From positions 1-5,893 of the forward strand of contig CAMALN010000113.1 in assembly GCA_945836565.1 (NCBI GenBank): 5,893 nucleotides of DNA, in the 5' to 3' direction. Under the pieces are notes generated by a model. It made no database searches, had not been told where the DNA came from, and worked only from the letters and a program-made list of their open reading frames with translations. This DNA comes from an uncultured Lachnospiraceae bacterium. Lineage in GTDB: Bacteria; Bacillota; Clostridia; Lachnospirales; Lachnospiraceae. A program made the position numbers and the translations under genes. Numbering within the stretch: position 1 is the stretch's first letter; each line of letters starts with the position of its first letter. This document shows positions 1-5,553 of the stretch, piece after piece.

Positions 1-237
1 GTCTGTTACATAGAAGGTATATATAGTATTGGAATTAGCAAAGCTATCCATAAGTTCTTGGCAACGCTCATTATATTCTTCAAAATATATACCTACTCTG
101 ATATCCGTTTCCTTTACTTTGTCAGGCAAAACAGAATAAATGGTAGTTAAAGCAATAACAGAAGCAAGCATTATTATATAAAGCTTGCTGCACAGTATTC
201 TTTTTGTAAATGCATAGAGTCTGTTAAAAAACTGCAT
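1..237 (-). CDS. ABC-2 type transporter permease, N-terminal part (3' end outside window)
   Basis: Reading leftward from an ATG at 237-235, an open frame of 79 codons runs off the left edge with no stop. The product starts MQFFNRLYAFTKR. A single hydrophobic segment follows at about residues 18-36, then a polar, probably extracytoplasmic stretch (GIYFEEYNE and onward). This is the usual start of an ABC2_membrane_3-type permease: a short cytoplasmic tail, TM1, then a large outer domain. The sequence after TM1 (KETDIRVGIYFEEYNE) resembles the matching part of the adjacent permease (KEIQQVCIAVYLPEDED), so the two look like paralogous halves of one exporter. The start is set by an AAGGAG ribosome binding site at 250-245, which overlaps the stop codon of the preceding gene, suggesting translational coupling. 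Only 11 bases separate the two genes. The family call is an inference from context and topology, because the diagnostic C-terminal membrane domain is outside the window. Confidence 0.8.
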   Translation of the reverse strand, partial: MQFFNRLYAFTKRILCSKLYIIMLASVIALTTIYSVLPDKVKETDIRVGIYFEEYNERCQELMDSFANSNTIYTFYVTD

Positions 238-248
238 TTTTTATCTCC

Positions 249-1367
249 TTATAAGAAAAATCCTTTACATAAGAGTGATATAACATATTTGCCCGGAAGG
301 AAGGATGAAATCCTGTGAATTATATTCGGAAGAAATGCTTCAGGAAGTATTCCGCCACCTACATAGGCGATAATCAGTGTTACTATAAATAATGTTATGT
401 TTGCGGCAAAGGTTGTACGACAACAGCTATTAACCAGAGTGATTATAAAGGCTATTATCAGTATTGCTGCGAATGAATAATATAGGGCTTGTAGGTTAAT
501 TGACTGATTATATATCCAAACCGCTATTACACATGGCAGATATGCAATATAGATTGCAGCGCACACTGATACATAGTCTGAAAAGAATATATGTATCGGA
601 GAAATGCCGTGGGTATAGAGTGCGGTATACAGTCCATTGTTTCGCGCTTGTAAAAATGAAGAGATGACAAAGCCGCTGAACAAAAGCACTAAGAAGGTTA
701 TTGCACCGATATAGTGCTTTGCAAGTGGAAATTCACCTGCATCCTTTGCCTCTACAGCTTCTACATATTTAGCACGGTTCAGTGTACGTTCCAAAAAAGT
801 GATGTTCGTATTCTCTAACACATATTCCTCGTCATCCGGTAAATCACTGTGTTCACGTATTGTATCAAGGGCTGTGTAGATTCCGGCCTGGGCATAGGTT
901 AAGTAGCTCGCATATGAGGATAAAAGCTCATAACCGGCATAGGTATACAGGTTATCGAAATCCTCAACAACTATTGTAAGCTCGGGATTGGTGCTATCCA
1001 TTATGCCTGAGAAGAAATATTCAGGAACGATAATGAAAAAGAGTGCTTCACCGCTGTCAATCATGGCATAGCCTTCATCTATAGTGTCAACAAGCTGTAT
1101 ATATGCAAGCTCGGATACACTTTCTGCATTATCTATCATTCTAAGTGCAAGCTTGTTATATTTTATGTCCTCATCTTCAGGAAGATATACTGCGATACAT
1201 ACCTGTTGTATCTCCTTGGTGGTATAGAGCCTGTCGGATATTATTCTAAGAGCGCCACCGCATACAAGCACCAAAATAACCACAGCAAATAAAAGCTGTG
1301 GAATATATGATTTAAGTCGTTTTATGTTTGTGCGTATGAGATTAAAAAACAAAGACATAGTGTTCAT
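249..1367 (-). CDS. ABC-2 type transporter permease (372 aa)
   Basis: This is an integral membrane subunit of an ABC exporter. Topology seen in the sequence: a basic N-terminal tail, TM1 at about residues 21-43, a large polar outer domain at about 45-215, and then a C-terminal block of helices at about 217-239, 259-285, 292-313 and 318-341, plus a short final hydrophobic segment at 350-370. One helix, a long ectodomain and a five-helix block is the layout of the ABC2_membrane_3 / YhgE-like group. The stretch GGGILPEAFLP followed by SSFLPGKYV near the C-terminus is the Gly/Pro-rich signature common in ABC-2 permeases. The outer domain contains GEALFFIIVPEYFF, similar to the 'aliiP..f' segment of such proteins. 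The start at 1367 lies 9 bases after the ATPase stop; the likely ribosome binding site AGAGG (1385-1381) sits in the last ATPase codons, 13 bases from the ATG. An internal ATG three codons later is farther from it. The substrate cannot be read from the sequence; drug, peptide or lipid export are all possible. Confidence 0.88.
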   Translation of the reverse strand: MNTMSLFFNLIRTNIKRLKSYIPQLLFAVVILVLVCGGALRIISDRLYTTKEIQQVCIAVYLPEDEDIKYNKLALRMIDNAESVSELAYIQLVDTIDEGYAMIDSGEALFFIIVPEYFFSGIMDSTNPELTIVVEDFDNLYTYAGYELLSSYASYLTYAQAGIYTALDTIREHSDLPDDEEYVLENTNITFLERTLNRAKYVEAVEAKDAGEFPLAKHYIGAITFLVLLFSGFVISSFLQARNNGLYTALYTHGISPIHIFFSDYVSVCAAIYIAYLPCVIAVWIYNQSINLQALYYSFAAILIIAFIITLVNSCCRTTFAANITLFIVTLIIAYVGGGILPEAFLPNIIHRISSFLPGKYVISLLCKGFFL

Positions 1368-1376
1368 GTGAATAAA

Positions 1377-2030
1377 TTATCCTCTATTGCTTTTTAGTAA
1401 ATCGATATATTTAACTCCGTTTGCAGTTAAGGAAGCAGTATCGGTAAGAGTTCCGTTTTGTAATAAGTACACTTTATTACAGAAGTCAAAGATATGCTCA
1501 TCGTGTGAAGCCACGATTATTATGCCGCCGGTTGCAAGGAAGCCCTTCATAAATGAAAGAATATCCTGTTTTGCTACCAAATCGAGTGCTGAAAAAGGCT
1601 CGTCCATAAGTAACACATTTGGATTATTGATTAAAACCGATGCTATGGACACACGCTTTTTCATTCCTCCCGACATTTTGCATACCGGAGTATCCAGAAA
1701 ATCACAGACTCCAAGGCTCTTAAAGGTTGGCTCGTTTAGCCTTTCTATAATCTGAGATTTTGAAAGCTTGGTCCACACACGAATATTATCTACAGGCTTT
1801 AATTCATCGAAGAGAGGATTTTCCTGAGGAACATATCCAATATGAATGCTTTTGTCGTTGCTGTAGCTCTTGGCTATACAGGAAAGGAGAGTGGATTTTC
1901 CGGAACCGTTTATGCCGAGGATGCCGATTGCCTGCCCCGGCTTTGCGGTAAAGGATATGTCATTTAGTACCTGCTTTTTGCCATAGGCCTTATGTATATT
2001 TTTTATCTCAAGTGTTGTATTGCCCTGCAT
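1377..2030 (-). CDS. ABC transporter ATP-binding protein (217 aa)
   Basis: This is the cytoplasmic nucleotide-binding subunit that would power the two permeases encoded just downstream. All core motifs are present in order: Walker A GINGSGKST (residues 39-47), Q-loop glutamine in VPQE (Q69), signature MSGGM (119-123, a variant of LSGGQ), Walker B LLMDEP with D143 and catalytic E144, D-loop SALD (147-150), and the switch histidine H176 in ASHD. At 217 residues it is a minimal NBD with no extra regulatory or membrane domain. The start is well supported by an AGGAGG ribosome binding site at 2043-2038, 7 bases from the ATG. It lies 32 bases after the small hypothetical gene with no terminator between, and 9 bases before the permease, so co-transcription is likely. 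Its motifs are intact, so it should be an active ATPase. It resembles the CcmA-type NBDs that pair with ABC-2 permeases; the cargo is unknown. Confidence 0.95.
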   Translation of the reverse strand: MQGNTTLEIKNIHKAYGKKQVLNDISFTAKPGQAIGILGINGSGKSTLLSCIAKSYSNDKSIHIGYVPQENPLFDELKPVDNIRVWTKLSKSQIIERLNEPTFKSLGVCDFLDTPVCKMSGGMKKRVSIASVLINNPNVLLMDEPFSALDLVAKQDILSFMKGFLATGGIIIVASHDEHIFDFCNKVYLLQNGTLTDTASLTANGVKYIDLLKSNRG

Positions 2031-2062
2031 CGTAGAGCCTCCTTATTATTAGACTGAATTAA

Positions 2063-2347
2063 TTATTTAACAAAGCCGTCTCCCTCATCAATTACCTGAA
2101 AGTCGAGATAGTCGAAGTCTATCTCCTCAACAAAGCTGTCCTGAGTGAATTTGGTACGGGAATTCTTTATGAAATCCTTTTTGTTAAGCGGAAGCCATAT
2201 CGGGACGGCAAGGTTTAACTCGTTACAAATGATTTCGAGTGCTTTATAAACCTTTCGGGTTCTGTTTAGAGTATCATCATCCACACAGGCTGTATACTCT
2301 TCGGTATATTTATGATTTTTAACTATTCTTCCCCAAACCTTGAACAT
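2063..2347 (-). CDS. Conserved hypothetical protein (94 aa), head of the ABC gene set
   Basis: I do not know the function. The product is a small, soluble, acidic-ended protein: a mixed basic/aromatic N-terminus (MFKVWGRIVKNHKY), a probable helix at about residues 28-46 (TRKVYKALEIICNELNL), the segment PIWLPLN (49-55), a basic patch KNSRTKFTQDSF (61-72), and an acidic C-terminus with FDYLDFQVIDEGD. No membrane segment or signal peptide is visible, and its two cysteines (C21, C41) form no motif. From memory, proteins with this PIWL..N / TKFTQDSF / FDYL pattern occur as conserved hypotheticals in many Lachnospiraceae; this should be checked. I chose the ATG at 2347 because AAGAGGT lies 7 bases before it (2360-2354). 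A longer reading frame that starts at 2404 has no ribosome binding site and its start lies upstream of the predicted transcription start. The gene ends 32 bases before the ABC ATPase with no terminator, so it probably shares that transcript, but a functional link is only inferred. Confidence 0.82.
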   Translation of the reverse strand: MFKVWGRIVKNHKYTEEYTACVDDDTLNRTRKVYKALEIICNELNLAVPIWLPLNKKDFIKNSRTKFTQDSFVEEIDFDYLDFQVIDEGDGFVK

Positions 2348-2384
2348 TTTGTTACCTCTTAAAATATATCTTTCGCTGTTAGAA

Positions 2385-2413
2385 ATAATATGATAAAATG
2401 GCAAGGATGTAAA
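2385..2413 (-). promoter_or_regulatory. Putative sigma-70-type promoter for the leftward hypothetical/ABC gene set
   Basis: Read on the minus strand, a -35 box TTTACA (2413-2408, five of six matches to TTGACA) is followed by an exact 17-base spacer and a -10 box TATTAT (2390-2385, five of six matches to TATAAT). Transcription would start near 2378, about 30 bases before the ATG at 2347 and just upstream of its AAGAGGT ribosome binding site. Spacing and match quality are good for a housekeeping promoter. Confidence 0.65.
2391..2399 (+). promoter_or_regulatory. tgt: Putative extended -10 promoter for tgt-yajC
   Basis: The plus strand carries TGATAAAAT, an extended -10 element: TG, one base, then TAAAAT, a five-of-six match to TATAAT. 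The region 17 bases upstream (TTTCGC, 2371-2376) is a poor -35 box, which is usual when an extended -10 is present. Transcription would start near 2406, giving a leader of about 35 bases. That is too short for a preQ1 riboswitch, and none is visible. Confidence 0.5.
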
Positions 2414-2425
2414 GAAATAAATAAT

Positions 2426-2429
2426 GGAG
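2426..2429 (+). promoter_or_regulatory. tgt: Ribosome binding site that sets the tgt start
   Basis: GGAG lies 11 bases before the ATG at 2441. The spacing is rather long, but it is the only purine-rich match near that ATG. It favours 2441 over the in-frame ATG at 2390, which lies within the predicted -10 element and would not be transcribed from that promoter. Confidence 0.6.
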
Positions 2430-2440
2430 CGACTAATCTA

Positions 2441-3574
2441 ATGTATAAGCTGATTACGACAGATGGAAGCGCAAAAAGAGGAGAATTTCACACTCCGCAT
2501 GGGGTTATTCAAACTCCTGTATTCATGAACGTAGGAACAGTTGCCGCAATAAAAGGAGCAGTATCGACAGAGGACCTAAAGAGTATAAAGACACAGGTCC
2601 AGCTAAGCAACACATATCATTTACATGTGAGAACGGGTGATAAGCTTATCAAGGAGCTTGGCGGTCTTCACAAATTCATGGTATGGGATAAGCCTATACT
2701 CACTGATTCGGGCGGATTTCAGGTATTCTCTCTCGCAGGTTTGCGTAAGATAAAAGAAGAAGGGGTATATTTTAACTCCCATATAGATGGCAGAAAGATA
2801 TTTATGGGACCGGAGGAGAGCATGCAGATACAGTCAAATCTTGGTTCTACGATAGCGATGGCATTCGATGAGTGTCCGCCTGCTGTTGCAGAGAGGAGCT
2901 ATATACAGCCTTCGGTTGACAGAACCACAAGATGGCTTAAAAGATGTAAGGCAGAGCTGGATAGATTGAATGGTCTTGAGGATACTATCAATAAGGAGCA
3001 GATGCTCTTCGGTATAAATCAGGGTGGCATATTCAATGATATCAGGATAGAGCACGCAAAGCAGATATCGGAGCTTGGGCTACCGGGATATGCGATAGGA
3101 GGACTTGCCGTAGGCGAAACTCACGAGCAGATGTATGATGTGATAGAGGCTACGGTGCCTTATCTTCCACAGAACAAGCCGACGTATCTGATGGGGGTAG
3201 GAACTCCGGCCAATATCTTAGAGGCAGTAGACAGAGGTATAGATTTCTTCGATTGTGTATATCCTTCGAGAAACGGAAGACATGGACACGTATATACAAA
3301 TCATGGAAAGCTTAATCTGTTCAATGCAAAGTATGAAAAGGATATGCGTCCTATCGAAGAGGGCTGTGGATGTCCGGTATGTAAGACATATAGCCGGGCA
3401 TATATAAGACACCTTCTTAAGGCAAAGGAAATGCTCGGTATGAGATTTTGCGTATTGCATAATTTGTATTTTTATAATAATATGATGGAAGAAATCAGAC
3501 AGGCTATAGAGGAACACAGGTATTCTGCTTACAAGAAGGCGAAGCTTGAAGGTTTTTCACAAGGGCAGAGCTGA
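2441..3574 (+). CDS. tgt: tRNA-guanine transglycosylase, bacterial type (377 aa)
   Basis: The enzyme exchanges guanine-34 in the anticodon of GUN tRNAs (Asp, Asn, His, Tyr) for the queuosine precursor preQ1 (or queuine in salvaging species). The family TIM barrel is complete. Base-binding D89 is in LTDSGGFQVFS, D143 in FDECPP, Q194 in NQGG, GGLAVGE is at 220-226, and the catalytic nucleophile D271 is in FDCVYPSRNGR. The zinc site is intact: C309, C311, C314 and H340, spaced C-x-C-x2-C-x25-H. Numbering starts at the ATG at 2441, whose product begins MYKLITTDGSAKRGE as in other family members; an in-frame ATG at 2390 would add 17 residues foreign to the family and overlaps the promoter. C145 and V224 correspond to C158 and V233 of Zymomonas mobilis TGT, the residues found in preQ1-specific enzymes. 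yajC follows after 25 bases without a terminator, so the two are probably co-transcribed. Confidence 0.97.
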   Translation: MYKLITTDGSAKRGEFHTPHGVIQTPVFMNVGTVAAIKGAVSTEDLKSIKTQVQLSNTYHLHVRTGDKLIKELGGLHKFMVWDKPILTDSGGFQVFSLAGLRKIKEEGVYFNSHIDGRKIFMGPEESMQIQSNLGSTIAMAFDECPPAVAERSYIQPSVDRTTRWLKRCKAELDRLNGLEDTINKEQMLFGINQGGIFNDIRIEHAKQISELGLPGYAIGGLAVGETHEQMYDVIEATVPYLPQNKPTYLMGVGTPANILEAVDRGIDFFDCVYPSRNGRHGHVYTNHGKLNLFNAKYEKDMRPIEEGCGCPVCKTYSRAYIRHLLKAKEMLGMRFCVLHNLYFYNNMMEEIRQAIEEHRYSAYKKAKLEGFSQGQS

Positions 3575-3599
3575 TTATATATTTTAGGAGGAAAGATAA

Positions 3600-3971
3600 A
3601 TGTTTTTAGCATTACTTGAAGGTGGCACCGGTTCAGGAGCCGGAGCCGGCATTACATTGGTTTTATATCTCGTGTTTATATTCGGACTTATGTATCTTAT
3701 GATAATTAGGCCTCAGAAGAAGCAGAGAAAGCAGATGGAGGATCTTCACAATGCAATGGAGCCGGGTGACAGCATAATGACAACAGGAGGCTTCTATGGT
3801 ACTATCCTTGATATTACTGAGGATAAGACAGTTATAGTTGAGTTTGGAAATAACAAGAATTGTAGAATCCCAATGCATATGAATGCAATTGCTGAGGTTG
3901 AAAAAGCAGGCTCTGCTATTGTAAAGGATGAGGATACTACAAGCACAGAGGATAAGAAGTCAAAGAAGTAA
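3600..3971 (+). CDS. yajC: Preprotein translocase subunit YajC (123 aa)
   Basis: YajC is a small inner-membrane accessory protein of the SecYEG-SecDF translocon. The sequence shows the family layout: a short Gly-rich N-terminus (about residues 8-17), one membrane helix at about 18-36 ending in MYLMIIRPQ, and the hallmark basic segment RPQKKQRKQ (37-45) on the cytoplasmic side. The conserved soluble core follows, with MEPGDSIMTTGGFYGTI (53-69), then the beta-rich stretch to about 98. The C-terminal tail from about 103 is charged and low in complexity (DEDTTSTEDKKSKK), as is common in YajC. The start is fixed by AGGAGG at 3586-3591, 8 bases before the ATG. It sits directly behind tgt, the conserved order in many bacteria. 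Here it is the last gene of the unit: a strong terminator follows within 16 bases, and secDF is not directly downstream. Confidence 0.95.
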   Translation: MFLALLEGGTGSGAGAGITLVLYLVFIFGLMYLMIIRPQKKQRKQMEDLHNAMEPGDSIMTTGGFYGTILDITEDKTVIVEFGNNKNCRIPMHMNAIAEVEKAGSAIVKDEDTTSTEDKKSKK

Positions 3972-3986
3972 TTTGATAGCTATATA

Positions 3987-4016
3987 CTAAAAGCCGGCAC
4001 ATATGCCGGCTTTTAG
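3987..4016 (+). terminator. Rho-independent terminator after yajC
   Basis: A perfect 13-bp inverted repeat (left arm 3987-3999, right arm 4004-4016) surrounds a 4-base loop, CATA. The GC-rich core GCCGGCA/TGCCGGC is flanked by AAAA on the left and TTTT on the right (4011-4014), so it would end the tgt-yajC transcript. The A/T flanks are symmetric, so it could also act on the opposite strand, though no gene converges on it here. It begins 16 bases after the yajC stop. Confidence 0.9.
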
Positions 4017-4053
4017 CATAATAGGATAATCAATATAAAGGAGAATTGAATAT

Positions 4054-4731
4054 ATGAAAAGAAAACTCTGTGTATTTGTTATGTCGGCTATGCTTATATC
4101 GTGTTCTATGCTGATAGGATGTGGAAGGAAAGATAATAAAACGTCTGATACAAAGACTGAAATAGCAACAGTGCCTGATGCAGTTGAGGTTGCAACAGCT
4201 ATGGATGATATGAGTGAAACAGATATGTCAGTCGGACGCTTTGAAGGTGATACTACATATGTAAATGATGCGTTTGATTTCATGATAGAGCTTCCGGATA
4301 ACAGATGGAGATTTGAGACTACGGATAACATTGCTGATTATCTGGGTGTTGATAAGAATGAAATTGACAGTATCTTAAATGGTGAAATATCAGTATATGA
4401 TAAGGATATATCGTATCTGGCTGTAGCCTGCAATGACCAGACAGGCTCCAATGTTATAGTGTGTTACTTTTGCCCGGATGCTGCAGGAGTTGATAGTAAT
4501 ATGACAGCGGAGGAATACATTCGTACTGCAGGAGAACAAAATTCTCAGGTGACCTTGGGGAGTGAAGAGCTTGCCGGATATACATATAGTACGATGACTA
4601 AGGATAACGGAGAAACATGTACACAGAAGATTATGTGTCGTGATAAGGACGGAATTATTCTTATGATAACCATAACTGATGCAGGAGATGAAAAAAGTCA
4701 GAATATGATAAAAAATATCAAAAAACAGTAG
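4054..4731 (+). CDS. Putative lipoprotein of unknown function (225 aa)
   Basis: I do not recognise the family. The N-terminus is a lipoprotein signal peptide: basic MKRK, a hydrophobic core (residues 5-21) and the lipobox LIGC with C23 as the likely lipidated cysteine, followed by polar GRKDN. A second match, LISC with C17, lies inside the hydrophobic core and is less likely to be used. A Thr/Asp/Glu-rich linker spans about 24-68, then a compact domain from about 69 to 225 begins YVNDAFDFMIELPDNRWRF, a pattern seen in several extracytoplasmic domains of clostridial lipoproteins. The mature domain contains five further cysteines (C126, C137, C140, C189, C195). The start follows AAAGGAG (4037-4043) with a 10-base spacer. 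The gene lies between the yajC terminator and the iron-sulfur scaffold gene, 96 bases upstream of the latter. Its own promoter is not clear. Export and anchoring to the outer face of the membrane are well supported; the role is not. Confidence 0.85.
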   Translation: MKRKLCVFVMSAMLISCSMLIGCGRKDNKTSDTKTEIATVPDAVEVATAMDDMSETDMSVGRFEGDTTYVNDAFDFMIELPDNRWRFETTDNIADYLGVDKNEIDSILNGEISVYDKDISYLAVACNDQTGSNVIVCYFCPDAAGVDSNMTAEEYIRTAGEQNSQVTLGSEELAGYTYSTMTKDNGETCTQKIMCRDKDGIILMITITDAGDEKSQNMIKNIKKQ

Positions 4732-4813
4732 ACTATTTTCATTCTTTGTGCGAAAATGTAAGCGGTGATGCGTTGATGGTTGTCGATGCATTTTATGAAA
4801 AATTATATCTTTG

Positions 4814-4820
4814 AAAGGAG
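4814..4820 (+). promoter_or_regulatory. Ribosome binding site that sets the scaffold gene start
   Basis: AAAGGAG ends 7 bases before the ATG at 4828. The frame stays open upstream to a TTG at 4780, but those 16 extra residues have no ribosome binding site before them and would include this site within the coding sequence. The ATG at 4828 is therefore preferred. Confidence 0.85.
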
Positions 4821-4827
4821 TCTCAAA

Positions 4828-5535
4828 ATGATTTATTCACAAGAAGTAGAGAAGATGTGCCCGGTTGCTCAGGGTGTGCATCATGGTTGTGCGCCAATTC
4901 CTGAGGAAGCTAAGTGGGTTCAGGCAAAAGAGGTTAAGGACATTTCAGGTCTTACACATGGTATAGGCTGGTGTGCACCACAGCAGGGTGCTTGTAAGCT
5001 TACACTCAATGTTAAAGAGGGTATTATACAGGAGGCACTTGTTGAGACAATCGGTTGTTCAGGTATGACTCATTCAGCAGCTATGTCAGCTGAGATTCTT
5101 CCGGGACTTACAGTTATGGAAGCACTCAATACAGACCTTGTATGTGATGCTATCAATACAGCTATGAGAGAGTTATTCCTTCAGATAGTATACGGACGTA
5201 CTCAGAGTGCATTCTCAGAGGATGGTCTTCCTATCGGTGCAGGTCTTGAGGATCTTGGAAAGGGTCTTCGTTCTCAGGTTGGTACTATGTATGGTACACT
5301 TAAGAAGGGACCTCGTTACCTTGAGATGGCAGAGGGTTATGTAACAGGTATTGCACTTGATGCAGATGACCTTATCATCGGATATCAGTTCGTTAACCTT
5401 GGAAAGATGACTGACTTCATCAAGAAGGGTGACGATCCTAACACAGCATACGAGAAGTCTGTAGGACAGTATGGTCGTGTTGCAGATGCAGTTAAGATAA
5501 TCGATCCTAGAACTGACAAAGAGATTGCTAAATAA
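4828..5535 (+). CDS. IscU/NifU-like iron-sulfur cluster assembly scaffold protein, GGGtGRT-associated (235 aa)
   Basis: The protein resembles IscU/SufU-type scaffolds, on which iron-sulfur clusters are built before transfer. The matching part is residues about 49-100: CKLTLNVKEGIIQEA corresponds to the IscU beta strands after its first cysteine, and ETIGCSGMTHSAAMSAEIL to the IscU segment GCGxAIASSSxxTE around its second cysteine. It differs from IscU in several ways. It has an N-terminal extension with C11 and C21, a C49-x6-C56 pair where IscU has one cysteine, and no cysteine after C106, so the third IscU ligand is absent (GLPIGAGLEDLGKGL lies near where it would be expected). A C-terminal extension of about 75 residues without cysteine follows. 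Length is nearly twice that of IscU. Leucine codons are almost all CTT (16 of 19), suggesting high expression. The next gene, a GGGtGRT-family protein, starts 18 bases later, so the two should be co-transcribed. From memory this pairing recurs in anaerobes. The scaffold role is inferred from homology. Confidence 0.85.
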   Translation: MIYSQEVEKMCPVAQGVHHGCAPIPEEAKWVQAKEVKDISGLTHGIGWCAPQQGACKLTLNVKEGIIQEALVETIGCSGMTHSAAMSAEILPGLTVMEALNTDLVCDAINTAMRELFLQIVYGRTQSAFSEDGLPIGAGLEDLGKGLRSQVGTMYGTLKKGPRYLEMAEGYVTGIALDADDLIIGYQFVNLGKMTDFIKKGDDPNTAYEKSVGQYGRVADAVKIIDPRTDKEIAK

Positions 5536-5553
5536 TAGAAGGAGGTAACGAAA

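Noticed and set aside
1387..1951. Plus-strand open frames opposite the ABC ATPase
   Set aside because: They are antisense to a gene with all ABC motifs intact, lack ribosome binding sites, and show no recognisable protein.
2390..2440. An in-frame upstream ATG that would lengthen TGT by 17 residues
   Set aside because: It overlaps the predicted -10 element, has no ribosome binding site, and the added residues do not fit the family, whose members begin like MYKL.TTDG at the 2441 start.
2424..2441. A five-codon reading frame whose TAA stop overlaps the tgt ATG, resembling a coupling minicistron
   Set aside because: The only purine-rich match (AAGGA at 2403-2407) is about 16 bases away, and such short overlaps are frequent by chance. 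The GGAG inside it is better explained as the tgt ribosome binding site.
2834..3517. Minus-strand open frames within tgt
   Set aside because: They are antisense to a complete TGT with its catalytic and zinc residues, and have no ribosome binding sites or family features.
4017..4039. -10-like boxes CATAAT, GATAAT and TATAAA before the lipoprotein gene
   Set aside because: None has an acceptable -35 partner at 16-18 bases or an extended -10 motif; the later ones would start transcription at or beyond the ribosome binding site.
4390..4791. A 133-residue minus-strand open frame opposite the lipoprotein gene
   Set aside because: The lipoprotein on the plus strand has a signal peptide and a ribosome binding site. 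The antisense product is rich in Cys, His and Ser with no domain pattern, typical of a shadow frame.
4735..4802. Mutually exclusive AT-rich hairpins (ATTTTC/GAAAAT at 4735-4757 and AAAATG/CATTTT at 4753-4794) before the iron-sulfur scaffold gene, like an attenuator or a metal-responsive leader
   Set aside because: The stems are only 6 bp, nearly all A-T, and lack a U-tract or conserved core. Several other AAAAT/ATTTT pairs occur in the same stretch, so chance is the simpler explanation.
4780..4809. Possible promoter for the scaffold gene: TTGTCG (4780-4785) and TATATC (4804-4809), 18-base spacer
   Set aside because: Only four of six matches in each box, and other equally weak combinations exist. 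The pair could also be read from upstream, so I do not call a promoter.
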